A stretch of 64,000 nucleotides of DNA from an uncultured bacterium (GCA_903870275.1 CAIQCK010000012.1:1-64000), one strand, 5' to 3'; shown: positions 34,923 through 43,799, numbered from the stretch's first letter. Notes: generated by a model not told the origin, from the letters alone. Program-made: numbers and translations.

Positions 34923-34987
34923 TTCCGATTGCATGGTTGCGGCTTAGGTTGCGTCCCGTACTGACCACCTGTCTCTTTGGCAGGCGA

Positions 34988-35188
34988 CTAGGAACTGGCC
35001 GACTGGGGCACGGTGGCTGCAATGCCTTGCGACGTCATCGTGCTCTGGATGTTGTCGAAGGTGCTCGCGGTCTTGGTGCCCACCGCCTTCACGACCAGGA
35101 TGGCCACGATGGCGATCAATGCCAGCACCAGTCCATACTCCACCAACGACTGGCCACACCTCGTTGCTTTCCGCAGTTGTATTCTCAT
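34988..35188 (-). CDS. Flp-family type IVb pilin, copy 2
   Basis: 66 residues, MRIQLRKATRCGQSLVEYGL, almost identical to copy 1 from GQSLVEYG to the end (KTASTFDNIQSTMTSQGIAA); the only clear changes are a handful of conservative substitutions. A tandem duplication of the pilin gene is the simplest explanation. The upstream AAGGACAGAG may serve as a ribosome-binding site at long spacing. The NarL-type regulator lies directly upstream and could control them. Confidence 0.9.
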   Translation of the reverse strand: MRIQLRKATRCGQSLVEYGLVLALIAIVAILVVKAVGTKTASTFDNIQSTMTSQGIAATVPQSASS

Positions 35189-35309
35189 CTATGCTCTGTC
35201 CTTTCCACCTTTTCTGTTGGAGACAATCGGCTCCAACAACCCGGCAAGGTGGAACATCCAGCCCGCCGTGTCCATGGGACGGAGGCTGGTTCTGGTATAG
35301 GAAGAATCC

Positions 35310-35996
35310 CTAGACGCGGTGGCGCTGCTCTTCCCAGCGGACAGCCTCGCGGCGCAGTTCGGTGGCGCTGGCGAGGTTCAGTTTTTCTTTGATGCGGTCG
35401 CAGTAGGCTTGGACCGTCTTGAGGCTGATGTGGAGATCGTCGGCAATCTGTTTGGTTTCGCGGCCCTGGCCGAGAAACTGGAAAACTTCCAATTCGCGGT
35501 CGCTCAACAGCGCGAAAGGCGACTCGCTGGCGGCGGGCCGCCCGCCAACGAATTTCTCCGCCATCGCGGCGGCGATCTGTTCGCTGACGCAGAGTTTGCC
35601 TTCCAGGACCTGGCGGATGGCGGTGACGACTTTCCTGGTCGTCTCACGCTTCATGATATAGCCGCGGGCGCCGGCGCGCAGGGCGCGTTCAGCGTAGAGC
35701 GACTCGTCGTGCATGGAGAGGACTAGCACGGCGACGTTGGGGTGGCACTGCTTCAGGCTCTTGATGAGTTCGATGCCAGAGGAGTCTTTCAACGACAGGT
35801 CCACCACGGCGACATCGGGCTTCGCAGCGGCGATCGCGGCCATGGCTTGCGGCGCGCTCTCAGCTTCTCCGCAGACCGCGAGGTCCGCCTGCTGGTTGAT
35901 GAGGTTGGTGAGCCATTCGCGCACGAGCGGATGGTCGTCCACCAAAAACACTTTCCGTTTCGGTTTCCTGGATTCAGATGTTGCGGTCATCGGCAT
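35310..35996 (-). CDS. NarL/FixJ-family response regulator
   Basis: 228 residues from the ATG at 35996 (35990 also possible). The receiver domain begins KRKVFLVDDHPLVREWLTNL and has the phospho-acceptor Asp in DVAVVDLSLKDSSG, with the conserved Lys in GYIMKRETTRKV. The C-terminal LuxR-type helix-turn-helix is LLSDRELEVFQFLGQGRETKQIADDLHISLKTVQAY. It is a DNA-binding regulator phosphorylated by the kinase directly upstream, whose last codons overlap its start. Targets may include the adjacent pilins. Confidence 0.92.
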   Translation of the reverse strand: MPMTATSESRKPKRKVFLVDDHPLVREWLTNLINQQADLAVCGEAESAPQAMAAIAAAKPDVAVVDLSLKDSSGIELIKSLKQCHPNVAVLVLSMHDESLYAERALRAGARGYIMKRETTRKVVTAIRQVLEGKLCVSEQIAAAMAEKFVGGRPAASESPFALLSDRELEVFQFLGQGRETKQIADDLHISLKTVQAYCDRIKEKLNLASATELRREAVRWEEQRHRV

Positions 35997-37071
35997 GGCG
36001 CTCCTCGCGCGGCGACTGTTCAGGGTTGGGAAACGAACAAGCCACGACGGTTCCTCCGCCAGGGCCGGGGCGGATGTCAAACCCGCCGCCGATCATCGCG
36101 GCGCGGTGCGCCATGATGCGGATGCCCAAACCCCGGCCTTTTCGAAAATCTTCCGGCAGGCCGACGCCGTCGTCGGTCACCGTCAGCGCCACGCAGTCCT
36201 CCGGCGAAGCGAGGCTGATCGTGATCCGCCTGGCCTTGCCGTGGCGGACGGCGTTGCGGACCGCCTCTTGCGCGATGTGATACAGGTGCGTCGCCGTGGC
36301 CGCGTCGTGAACCAGCACCGGCGCGCGGCATTCGAACTCGCAGGAAATTCTGAAGAGGCTGGCCGTGGTGGTTGCCAGTTCTTGAAACGCCGACATCAAA
36401 CCTTCGGCGTCCATCTCAACCGGATAAAGCCCGCGCGCCAGTTGACGGGCCAGCGTAATGCCATCCTCGACGAGTTCCACGACCTTGCCGGCGTCGGCCG
36501 CCTCCGGCAACGATTGCGCCGCAAGCTTTTCGCCCAAAACCTGCCCGGCCAGGGCGGTGCCCGTCAGATGCTGGCAAAGACTGTCGTGCAAATCGCGTCC
36601 GATACGGCGCCGCTCCCGTTCGCCAATTTCCAGGATTTCTTTTTCCAACCGCGCGCGTTCGGCTATTTCCTGCTGCAGGGCCAGCGTCCGCTGCTGCACG
36701 CGGTCCTCCAGGTTTTTTTGCAGCGACCGCAAGCCGGTCAGCAGCCAGACCACGATGAAATAAAAGACCAAAAAGATCATCGCGTTCCACGCCGGGATGA
36801 ACGGGCTGGAATACTTCGCCCCCGACGCCACGTCGCCCGCCAGCCAGACGATGACGCTCAGGACCGACATCAGAATGCCGTAACCTCTGCCGACAAACCA
36901 CGTCGCCCACCCGACGCCGAGAAGATAAAACACCGAGAAGAACAGTTCGGAGCCGGTGAGGTAGTCCACGACGCCGACCAGCGCCAAAAACACCGCTCCG
37001 GTAAGTAACAAGACCGGTTTTGATTTCCTCTCGAGATTTTGAATCCAACCGATCATGGCTACCGTCTTCAT
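35974..37071 (-). CDS. NarX-type membrane histidine kinase (HisKA_3)
   Basis: About 365 residues from the ATG at 37071; the next ATG (37056) is also reasonable and is preceded by a TTGACA. Four hydrophobic segments (e.g. PVLLLTGAVFLALVGVVDYL and AWNAMIFLVFYFIVVWLLTG) form an N-terminal sensor without a large periplasmic loop. A coiled coil (LQKNLEDRVQQRTLALQQEI) leads to HisKA_3: GERERRRIGRDLHDSLCQHL with the phospho-His. The ATPase part keeps NAVRHGKARRI, DDGVGLP and GRGLGIRIM. It pairs with the NarL-type regulator immediately downstream (23-bp overlap). Confidence 0.88.
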   Translation of the reverse strand: MKTVAMIGWIQNLERKSKPVLLLTGAVFLALVGVVDYLTGSELFFSVFYLLGVGWATWFVGRGYGILMSVLSVIVWLAGDVASGAKYSSPFIPAWNAMIFLVFYFIVVWLLTGLRSLQKNLEDRVQQRTLALQQEIAERARLEKEILEIGERERRRIGRDLHDSLCQHLTGTALAGQVLGEKLAAQSLPEAADAGKVVELVEDGITLARQLARGLYPVEMDAEGLMSAFQELATTTASLFRISCEFECRAPVLVHDAATATHLYHIAQEAVRNAVRHGKARRITISLASPEDCVALTVTDDGVGLPEDFRKGRGLGIRIMAHRAAMIGGGFDIRPGPGGGTVVACSFPNPEQSPREERHADDRNI

Positions 37072-37147
37072 TGGCGAAGACCGGTTGAATGTCAAGCGGC
37101 TTGCGGCGGCCCTGAAAAACAGCCTTCGCCTTCGGCGGCGATTTGTG

Positions 37148-37153
37148 TAGATT
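37148..37153 (+). promoter_or_regulatory. -10 TAGATT, 8 nt before ATG
   Basis: TAGATT ends 8 nt before the ATG at 37162, with no Shine-Dalgarno in between. It belongs to the leaderless set. A -35 is not clear. Confidence 0.4.
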
Positions 37154-37161
37154 ACGCCGTC

Positions 37162-37914
37162 ATGAAAAGGAGGATGGCCATAAAGGCGGTCTGGTGGATG
37201 GTGGCGGGCTGCGGCTGGCTCGGTTTGGCCGGCGGCGCTGCGGCGGGCGCGGAGCAGGCGCGTGTGCAGTGGTTTGGCCAGGCGTTCTTCCAACTGACCT
37301 CCTCGAGCGGCGTCCGCGTGGTGATTGATCCGTTCGACAACACGTTCTTCAGCTACCCGGTGCCGAAGGGCCTCACCGCCGACGTGCTGTTGGTGACGCA
37401 CGAGCACAAGGACCACAACAACGTCGGCATCATCGGCGGCTCGCCGCTGGTCTGCCGCGGCCCGAAGGGCGTCGGCCGGTTCGAGCGCGCCGGCGTCACC
37501 GGCACCGGCACGGCGGCATTCCACGACGAGAGTCGCGGCGCCGAGCGTGGCCCGGACACGATCTACAGCTTCGCGCTCGACGGCGTGCGCTTCTGCCACG
37601 TCGGCGATCTCGGCTGTCTGCTGACGGACGAACAAATCAAAAACATCGGCCCGGTGGACGTGCTCCTGTTGCCGGCGGGCGGGTTCTTCACGCTCGATGT
37701 CGCCAAGCTCGACAAGCTGGTGGCGCAACTGAATCCGCGGGTGGTGGTGCCGATGCACTACAAGACGCGCTACATACCCAAGCTGCCTATCGCGACGGTG
37801 GACGAATTTCTCCGCGGCAAGAGCAACGTGAAGCGGCTCGACTCGGCCACGTTCGCCGTCGGCAAGTCCGACCTGCCGGCGCAACAGGAAATCTGGGTGC
37901 TGGAGATCAAGTGA
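37162..37914 (+). CDS. Exported metallo-beta-lactamase-fold protein
   Basis: 250 residues from the ATG at 37162. A basic start (MKRRMAIK) and hydrophobic run to GGAAAGAEQ give a signal peptide. The MBL-fold metal motif is TADVLLVTHEHKDHNNVGII (HxHxDH variant, HEHKDH), followed by FCHVGDLGC and VVVPMHYKTRYI, which supply further ligands. It is like UlaG-type lactonase/Zn-hydrolases of the MBL superfamily, here exported. The substrate is unknown. Its last codon overlaps the GTG of the CDF gene. Confidence 0.82.
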   Translation: MKRRMAIKAVWWMVAGCGWLGLAGGAAAGAEQARVQWFGQAFFQLTSSSGVRVVIDPFDNTFFSYPVPKGLTADVLLVTHEHKDHNNVGIIGGSPLVCRGPKGVGRFERAGVTGTGTAAFHDESRGAERGPDTIYSFALDGVRFCHVGDLGCLLTDEQIKNIGPVDVLLLPAGGFFTLDVAKLDKLVAQLNPRVVVPMHYKTRYIPKLPIATVDEFLRGKSNVKRLDSATFAVGKSDLPAQQEIWVLEIK

Positions 37915-38867
37915 CCATACCCCCTTCAACGCCGGATTCCCCCGTCGAGCGAGCGGGCACTTACCTGCGCGCGGCCCGCGCCGCCAAAGTCGGGTTGGCC
38001 GCCAACTTTTTTTTGAGTGTGGTGAAGCTCATCGGCGGGATCTGGGGACATTCGACGGCGCTGGTTGCCGACGCGTTTGAGTCGTTTACCGACGTGTTCA
38101 CTTCCACCGGGCTGGTTTGGAGCTTGCGCAAGGCATCCGAACCCGCCGACCGTGAGCACCCTTACGGCCACGGAAAGATCGAGAACATCGCGTCCAACGT
38201 GATTGCCGGTGTGTTGATGGCTGTTGCGATAGGCATCGGCATCGGCGCGTGGCATCGCATCCGGCACGCGGACACACTGGAGGGGCCGACGGGCCTCGCG
38301 TTGGTGCTGGCGTTGTTCTCCATTGTCGTGAAGGAGGCCTTGTTCCAATACAAACTCCGCGTCGGTCGCAAGCTGAACAGCTCCAGCCTCATCGCCGAGG
38401 CGTGGCATCATCGCAGCGATGCCTTCTCCAGCCTCGCCGCGGCGCTCGGCATCGGCGGCGCCATCGCTGGCGGCGTCTCGTGGCGCATTTTGGATCCGAT
38501 CGCCGCCTTCGTGGTGGCGCTCATCATCGGCGTGATGGCCGTCACGATCTTTCGGCGCAGCTCACTGGAACTGATGGACACGCAGGTGCCTGCCGACACG
38601 CTGGAGGAAATCCGCCGGGCCGCCAAGCAGCCCGGCGTACTCCACGTCGAGAAGGTTTTCGCCCGCAAATCCGGCCTGGACATTTTGGTGGACGTTCATC
38701 TCGAAGTGGATGACAACATGACCGTGTTGGAAAGCCACCGCCTCGGCCACGAGGTCGAGCGGCAGGTCATGCGCGCCGTGCCGCAGGTCATCCAGGTGCT
38801 GGTTCACGTCGAGCCTCATCAGCGTGCGGAACGCGAAGGCCGGCGGCCCATCGCCTCGCCGCACTGA
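37911..38867 (+). CDS. Cation diffusion facilitator (CDF) family metal transporter
   Basis: 318 residues from a GTG at 37911 overlapping the preceding stop (GTGA). Six TM helices with the CDF signatures: DAFESFTDVFTSTGLVWSL in TM2, EHPYGHGKIENIASNVIAG, and EAWHHRSDAFSSLAAALGIG in TM5, whose H-x3-D site binds metal. The cytoplasmic C-terminal domain (VLHVEKVFARKSGLDILVDVHLEV) is complete. It exports Zn2+, Fe2+, Mn2+ or similar in exchange for protons. The TM2 site (D-A-F-E-S-F-T-D) carries acidic residues at both metal-ligand positions, which does not fix the metal by itself. Confidence 0.9.
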   Translation: MTIPPSTPDSPVERAGTYLRAARAAKVGLAANFFLSVVKLIGGIWGHSTALVADAFESFTDVFTSTGLVWSLRKASEPADREHPYGHGKIENIASNVIAGVLMAVAIGIGIGAWHRIRHADTLEGPTGLALVLALFSIVVKEALFQYKLRVGRKLNSSSLIAEAWHHRSDAFSSLAAALGIGGAIAGGVSWRILDPIAAFVVALIIGVMAVTIFRRSSLELMDTQVPADTLEEIRRAAKQPGVLHVEKVFARKSGLDILVDVHLEVDDNMTVLESHRLGHEVERQVMRAVPQVIQVLVHVEPHQRAEREGRRPIASPH

Positions 38868-38881
38868 TAGGAAAAAGAACA

Positions 38882-39646
38882 ATGAAAGACAACAAAACCG
38901 TTCTGGCCATCATGGCCCATCCCGATGACATTGAGTTTCTTTGCGCTGGCGCGCTGGCGCGGCTGGCCAAACTCGGCTACCGCATCCACATGGCCCACGT
39001 CGCTGCCGGCGATTGCGGCACGTTGGAATACAGCTCCGACGACATCTCCCGCCTGCGGTTCGCCGAGGCCGAACGCGCCGCGGCGGTCATCGGCGCGACG
39101 CACCACTGCGTCGGCGCGCGCGACGCGCTGATCATGTATGACGAGCCGACGCTCCGCGCCACCGTCGAGCTGGTCCGGCGCGTGAACCCGTTCCTCGTCA
39201 TCACCCACTCGCCGGAGTGCTACATGATTGACCACGAGACCAGCGCCAAGCTCGCGCAGACGGCCACGTTCATCGCGGGCGCGCCGAATTTCCAGACGCT
39301 GCTGACGCCGCCGGCCAGGCCGACGAAGGACGTGCCGTATCTTTATTACGCCGACGCCGTCGAGGGCAAAGACCGCTACGGCCGGCCCGTGGAGCCCAGC
39401 TTCTACGTGGACATCACCCGCGAGGTCAAAACGAAGGAGCGGATGGTCAAGTGCCACGCCAGCCAGCGCCACTGGCTGTTGAAGCACCATAAGGTGGATG
39501 AATACACCAACAACGTGCGGCGCTGGAACGGCCCGAACGGCCAGCGTTGCGGCGTCGCGTTTGCCGAAGGCTATCGCCAGCATCTCGGCCACTCGTATCC
39601 GCAGGACAACAAGCTCGGCGAGCTGCTCGGCGCGATCCCGGCGTGA
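38882..39646 (+). CDS. PIG-L family deacetylase
   Basis: A 254-residue zinc-dependent N-deacetylase of the LmbE/PIG-L superfamily. The signature AIMAHPDDIEF is at residues 9-19 and gives the zinc ligands HPDD, with the third ligand in CYMIDHETSAKL. The family removes acetyl groups from GlcNAc-type substrates (mycothiol/bacillithiol synthesis, GPI, antibiotics). No thiol biosynthesis gene adjoins, so the substrate is open. AGGA lies about 10 nt before the ATG. The TTGGTAA repeat follows the stop. Confidence 0.88.
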   Translation: MKDNKTVLAIMAHPDDIEFLCAGALARLAKLGYRIHMAHVAAGDCGTLEYSSDDISRLRFAEAERAAAVIGATHHCVGARDALIMYDEPTLRATVELVRRVNPFLVITHSPECYMIDHETSAKLAQTATFIAGAPNFQTLLTPPARPTKDVPYLYYADAVEGKDRYGRPVEPSFYVDITREVKTKERMVKCHASQRHWLLKHHKVDEYTNNVRRWNGPNGQRCGVAFAEGYRQHLGHSYPQDNKLGELLGAIPA

Positions 39647-39655
39647 GGTGTAAAT

Positions 39656-39752
39656 CGTGATTGGTAATTGGTAACTGGTAATTGGTGATTCGAGATGGCG
39701 ACATGGGAATTGTGAATCACCAACCTCCAGTTACCAATTACCAATCACCAAT
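39656..39752. repeat. Facing TTGGTAA arrays, second locus
   Basis: Left array (39656-39690: GTGATTGGTAATTGGTAACTGG...) and right array (39713-39752: AATCACCAACCTCCAGTTACCAATTACC...) are reverse-complement arrays of the same 7-nt family as at 11215-11346. It separates the deacetylase and endonuclease IV genes, with the right arm ending about 10 nt before the next start codon. Confidence 0.85.
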
Positions 39753-39761
39753 CTCATCCCC

Positions 39762-40643
39762 ATGAAACTCGGCGCGCACATGTCCATCGCGGGCGGCGCG
39801 GACAAGGCCATCGAGCGCGGCCGGCGCACCGGCTGCGAGACGATCCAGATTTTCACCCGCGGCAACATGCAGTGGCGTTCCCGACCGCTGGAAGCGGAGG
39901 AGATCGCCGCGTTCAAGAAACTCCGCGCCGACGCCGGCATCGCGCCAGTCTTCGCGCACGACAGCTACCTGATCAACCTCTGCGCGACCAACACGACGAC
40001 GTTGCACATGAGCCTGGACGGCATGGTGGACGAAGTGCGGCGCGCCGACGCGCTCGGCCTGCCGTTCGTCGTCGCCCATCCCGGCGCGCACATGGGCGCG
40101 GGCGAGGACGCGGGCTTGCGGCGGATCGCAGGCAGCCTGAAGGAGGTTTTCCGGCAGACCAAAGGCTCGCCGGTGAAGATCGCGCTGGAGACGACCGCCG
40201 GCCAGGGCACCAATCTCGGCTACCGCTTCGAGCATCTCGCTGACATCATCGCGCGCGCCGGCCCGGAGCGGCTCGCCGTCTGCGTGGACACCTGCCATCT
40301 GCTCGCCGCCGGCTACGACATCCGCACGCCGAAGACGTTCGCCGCCGTCGCGAAGGAATTCGGCCGCGTCATTGGCTGGGAGTTTCTCGCCGCCGTCCAT
40401 CTCAATGATTCCAAGACGCCGCTCGGCTCGCGCGTGGATCGCCACGAGCAGATCGGCAAGGGCCACGTCGGCAAGGAAGCGTTTCGCCTCGTGCTCAACC
40501 ACCCGCGCTTTTCGCGCGTCCCCGGCGTGCTGGAGACGCCGAAGGGCGACTTCGAGGACGTAAGCCCGCTCGACAAAGCCAACCTGCGCCTGCTCCGCTC
40601 ACTGGTCGCGCCAGAGGACAAGCCGCCCATCGTCAGCCGGTGA
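39762..40643 (+). CDS. nfo: Endonuclease IV (AP endonuclease)
   Basis: A 293-residue base-excision-repair enzyme that cleaves the phosphodiester 5' to abasic sites, with a three-zinc active site. The TIM-barrel motifs are in order: KLGAHMSIAGG, AHDSYLINL, VAHPGAHMGAG, ALETTAGQGTNLG, VCVDTCHLLAAGYD and HLNDSKTPLGSRVDRHEQIG. Length is standard. Its 3' end overlaps the convergent DUF1189 gene by 11 bp. The start codon lies immediately after the repeat hairpin. Confidence 0.93.
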   Translation: MKLGAHMSIAGGADKAIERGRRTGCETIQIFTRGNMQWRSRPLEAEEIAAFKKLRADAGIAPVFAHDSYLINLCATNTTTLHMSLDGMVDEVRRADALGLPFVVAHPGAHMGAGEDAGLRRIAGSLKEVFRQTKGSPVKIALETTAGQGTNLGYRFEHLADIIARAGPERLAVCVDTCHLLAAGYDIRTPKTFAAVAKEFGRVIGWEFLAAVHLNDSKTPLGSRVDRHEQIGKGHVGKEAFRLVLNHPRFSRVPGVLETPKGDFEDVSPLDKANLRLLRSLVAPEDKPPIVSR

Positions 40644-41448
40644 TGGTTGGCTGTGGCGGCGGTTCCACCGGGGGCACCGGTGGCGGCCCGGCGTTGGCCT
40701 TGACGGCGACGAAAAGATAGACCATCGCCACGGCGAGGCAGACGATCCACCAGCCGGTCAGGGGAACTTGCGCCAGCTCCTGCACGGTGCAGAGAATCAG
40801 CACCGGGGTCAGCGCGAAAACCGACAGCCGCACCAAGGCGGCATAACCAAGGGTTATGTTCAGGAGGCGGGCAAACAGCAGCCCGATCAGCGCATAGATC
40901 AACGCCTGAACCATCCGGTAGATGAACGACCCGATCAACACGAACGGATAACACACCGTCGCCAGCCATTGCCCTGTCATTTCCGCCCAGTGCTGCACGC
41001 GGTTGCGGTCCAGATGAAAATCCTCGACCGTGGACAGATCATAAACCCGCGTATCATTCAGTCCCTGTCTCACAATCAATTTTGTCTTGGTCAGCAAGGC
41101 CGCCGTGTGTCGGTCTCCCAGCGATGTCGTGCCGCCCGTCGTGTCAATGATCACCAGGGGTTCATTACCACCCGGTTCCTTGATGACATACGGCATGGAA
41201 CACTCCGCCGACACCTGGCCGTGCGAGATGGTGATTGGCGGAATCTGGTTGATGAAAGCCGGGGCATCCTTGTGTACGAAACGCGTGACCCAGCCGTGCA
41301 TCTGCACCATGCCCGGAATCCACAGCACCGCCAGCAGCAGGAACAGGTAGCCAAATCCGACGCCGCGCCAGTTCTGGCCCACGTCCCGGTAGAACGACGC
41401 TGAAAACAACGAAAGACCGACCGCTTGGATGGCATTGTAGCGTTTCAT
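40633..41448 (-). CDS. DUF1189-family membrane protein
   Basis: 271 residues. A cytoplasmic start (MKRYNAIQAVGLSLFSASFYRDVGQNW), a first TM (VGFGYLFLLLAVLWIPGM), an extracytoplasmic domain (about residues 55-170, INQIPPITISHGQVSAE ... VIIDTTGGTTSLGDRH) and three to four C-terminal TMs, ending in a Pro-rich tail. This is the arrangement of DUF1189 proteins, which are poorly characterised. The gene is convergent with nfo, with overlapping ends. The upstream region shows no obvious operator. Confidence 0.8.
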   Translation of the reverse strand: MKRYNAIQAVGLSLFSASFYRDVGQNWRGVGFGYLFLLLAVLWIPGMVQMHGWVTRFVHKDAPAFINQIPPITISHGQVSAECSMPYVIKEPGGNEPLVIIDTTGGTTSLGDRHTAALLTKTKLIVRQGLNDTRVYDLSTVEDFHLDRNRVQHWAEMTGQWLATVCYPFVLIGSFIYRMVQALIYALIGLLFARLLNITLGYAALVRLSVFALTPVLILCTVQELAQVPLTGWWIVCLAVAMVYLFVAVKANAGPPPVPPVEPPPQPTITG

Positions 41449-41583
41449 GCTGTTTCCTCTCGCGCTCCTTGTTCGGCGTTCTGTTCACGCCCGTTTGAAC
41501 GCAAATCCTACCACGCCGCCTTGCCGCGCGCCAAGCCCGGCCTTCGCCGATGGACTCCGGCGCAAAACAACCGAAAAATCCTC

Positions 41584-41612
41584 TTGCCATGCGGCGTCGA
41601 GCTTCGTTACAT
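41584..41612 (+). promoter_or_regulatory. Promoter TTGCCA-N17-TTACAT, leaderless
   Basis: TTGCCA (41584-41589) and TTACAT (41607-41612) are 17 nt apart and the -10 ends 6 nt before the ATG at 41619. No Shine-Dalgarno is present. Confidence 0.5.
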
Positions 41613-41618
41613 CTGTTC

Positions 41619-43181
41619 ATGGCAGCGAAACAAACGGACAACCTCGACGGGCAATTCTTCCAGCCGGCGGACGATTTCTTCCCGGCTAACGCCACCACTG
41701 GCCTCACGTTCGACGACGTGACCCTGGCCACGCAGTACTCCGAAATGCTCCCGCGCGACACGGTGCTGGAGACGCGCCTCGCCGACGCGCTGCGCCTCAA
41801 CATCCCCATCGTGTCGGCGGACATGGATACCGTCACCGAGTCGCGCATGGCCATCGGCATGGCGCTCAACGGCGGCCTCGGCCTCATCCATTACAATATG
41901 CCGGAGCGCCATCAGCTCTCCGAAGTCAGCCGCGTGAAGAACGCGGTGCACGGCCTCATCCAGGAGCCGATCAAGGTCGCGCCCGATCAGTTGATCGGCG
42001 ACGTGCTGGACCTGATCGAGACGAAGCGGTTCGGCTTCCGCACGTTCCCGGTGGCGGACGCGGAAGGCAAACTGCTGGGCCTGCTCTCCGGCCACGTCGT
42101 CAAACCGCGCTACGCCAAACGCAAGGCCATCGAGGTGCTGACGCCCCGCAGCCAGGTCCAGACGATCAACAAGAAGCAGCTCGGCCGCGACCCGGTTGCC
42201 GCCGCGGACAAGTTTTTCACGGAACATCCCGGCATTCACAAGCTGCTCGTCGTGGACGACGACGACAGGCTGCGGGGCCTCTTCACGCTGGCCGACGTGG
42301 AGCGCATCACCCAGGAGCGCATCGCGCAGTTCAAGCCGGCGCGCGACGCGCAGCACCGCCTCATCTGCGGCGCGGCGGTGTCGGCCACGCGCAACGCCTT
42401 CGGCGAACTCGACCGCGAGCGCATCCTCAACCACGCCGGCGGGCTGGTCGAGCGCGGCGTGGACGCCATCGCGGTGTCCACCGCGCACGGTTTCAGCAAG
42501 GGCGTCGGCGACGCGGTGCGGATGTTGCACGACGCGTTCCCGAAACTGCCGATCATCGCCGGCAACGTCACCACCGCCGCCGCCATCGAGTTCCTTGCGA
42601 AGGCCGGCGCCAGCGTCATCAAGGTCGGCCAGGGCCCCGGCTCCATCTGCACCACGCGGCTCGTCGCGGGCGTCGGCATCCCGCAACTCACCGCGCTCTA
42701 TATCACCTCGCGCGCCGCGAAGAAACTCGGCGTCACCCTCATCGCCGACGGCGGCATTACCAAGAGCGGCGACATCGTCAAGGCCCTCACGCTGGCCGAC
42801 GCCGTCATGTGCGGCGGCCTGCTGGCCGGTTGCAGCGAAGCGCCCGGCGACATCGTCGAGATCGGCGGCAAGCTCTATAAACAATACCGCGGCATGGGCA
42901 GCCTCGCCGCCATGAAGGCCGGCTCCGCCGCCCGCTACGGCCACGAAAAGGACGCCACCCGCAAAGTCGCCGCCGAGGGCATCGAGGCGCTCAAGGAATC
43001 CGCCGGCTCCGTGGACCGCGTGCTGGCCACGCTCATCGGCGGCATCCAGTCCGGCCTTGGCTACCTCGGCGCCGCCAACCTCGCCCAGCTCCGCGACAAG
43101 GCGCGCTACATCCGCGTCAGCGCCGCCGGCATGAAGGAAGCCGCCCCGCACGACGTGGTGGAACTCAAGACCGGCGTCTGA
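41619..43181 (+). CDS. guaB: IMP dehydrogenase
   Basis: 520 residues from the ATG at 41619, which the promoter above also favours (an ATG at 41550 would need a message starting earlier). It oxidises IMP to XMP with NAD+, the committed step of guanine nucleotide synthesis. The catalytic loop is [21 protein letters not shown], with active Cys near residue 343. The NAD/IMP region [19 protein letters not shown] and [10 protein letters not shown] follow. Two CBS domains are inserted ([13 protein letters not shown]...[14 protein letters not shown]). Typical N-terminus [13 protein letters not shown]. The C-terminal flap and its ARYG/GS motifs look intact. Confidence 0.95.
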   Translation: MAAKQTDNLDGQFFQPADDFFPANATTGLTFDDVTLATQYSEMLPRDTVLETRLADALRLNIPIVSADMDTVTESRMAIGMALNGGLGLIHYNMPERHQLSEVSRVKNAVHGLIQEPIKVAPDQLIGDVLDLIETKRFGFRTFPVADAEGKLLGLLSGHVVKPRYAKRKAIEVLTPRSQVQTINKKQLGRDPVAAADKFFTEHPGIHKLLVVDDDDRLRGLFTLADVERITQERIAQFKPARDAQHRLICGAAVSATRNAFGELDRERILNHAGGLVERGVDAIAVSTAHGFSKGVGDAVRMLHDAFPKLPIIAGNVTTAAAIEFLAKAGASVIKVGQGPGSICTTRLVAGVGIPQLTALYITSRAAKKLGVTLIADGGITKSGDIVKALTLADAVMCGGLLAGCSEAPGDIVEIGGKLYKQYRGMGSLAAMKAGSAARYGHEKDATRKVAAEGIEALKESAGSVDRVLATLIGGIQSGLGYLGAANLAQLRDKARYIRVSAAGMKEAAPHDVVELKTGV

Positions 43182-43189
43182 AAAAGTAG

Positions 43190-43210
43190 TCGCGTCACTC
43201 CGTGACGCGA
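43190..43210. repeat. Hairpin TCGCGTCAC-tcc-GTGACGCGA
   Basis: A perfect 9-bp stem with a 3-nt loop, 9 nt after the guaB stop. GTCACTCCGTGACGCG recurs in frame within the diheme protein gene. No T-run follows, so it is more likely a repeat than a terminator, although it may still act on guaB transcripts. Confidence 0.7.
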
Positions 43211-43277
43211 ATCGGCGCCGGTCATGAACCGTGTCGCTCCGTGGCGCGGCCAAACCCGAAAACCGGAGTGGTCCGCA

Positions 43278-43299
43278 GCGCCGGCATCCTTGCCGGCGC
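43278..43299. repeat. Hairpin GCGCCGGCA-tcct-TGCCGGCGC
   Basis: A perfect 9-bp GC stem with a 4-nt loop, in the repeat-rich spacer after guaB. Confidence 0.7.
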
Positions 43300-43429
43300 A
43301 ACCTCGGTTTTTGGACCCAATCATATGGGTTTGTTTCCGAAAAAAAGCTTTTTGCTTTCATATCCTCCGGGCATCGAAATCCCCGTTTTCCTCGGGAAAA
43401 CGATGTTTTCCAGTTTTGCCGGAGGCCGG

Positions 43430-43463
43430 CATATGGGTTTGTTTTGAAAAACAAACCCATATG
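43430..43463. repeat. Perfect 16-bp hairpin CATATGGGTTTGTTTT
   Basis: Left arm 43430-43445, loop GA, right arm 43448-43463, perfectly complementary. The left-arm motif also occurs at 43322-43336 as a separate direct copy. Flanking GCCGG/CCGGC extend the structure after a small bulge. Confidence 0.85.
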
Positions 43464-43495
43464 ATTTCCGGCAGGAAAATCGGCCCGCCGGCTCG

Positions 43496-43582
43496 AATCT
43501 TTCCGTGCAATCCGTGTAATCCGTGGATGATTTCCGGGGTGCCGCAATCCGTGTAATTCGTGCAATCCGTGGATGGTTTCCA
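43496..43582. repeat. Direct AATCCGTG arrays
   Basis: Two direct arrays (GTGCAATCCGTGTAATCCGT continuing GGATG, and CCGCAATCCGTGTAATTCGT continuing GCAATCCGTGGATG) with a step of about 8-9 nt. They sit next to each other with ATTTCCGGGGTG in between. Confidence 0.8.
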
Positions 43583-43799
43583 AGTGCGCCAGATTGACCC
43601 TCCGACCGTATTCGGGCCGGGTTGCCGGCGGGGCTTGCAGCACCCGGATGACAGCAGCATTCACGGCGGGAAGGATATAGAGAATTTACCTTAATGTCAA
43701 GCGAAATTTGCTACTATTTTTCCACGATGTCGCCCCGCGTTATCCTGCCGGAAAGTTCCACCGGTGGGGCAAGCATCCGTCGAGCCTCCACGTCGCGGA

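Noticed and set aside
43190..43299. Rho-independent terminator of guaB
   Set aside because: Stable stems but no T-run after either stem; one stem is a repeat found inside a coding sequence as well. Termination effect is possible but not supported.
43496..43582. CRISPR-like or guide-array interpretation of AATCCGTG repeats
   Set aside because: Unit step about 8-9 nt with no spacer diversity; better described as a degenerate tandem array.
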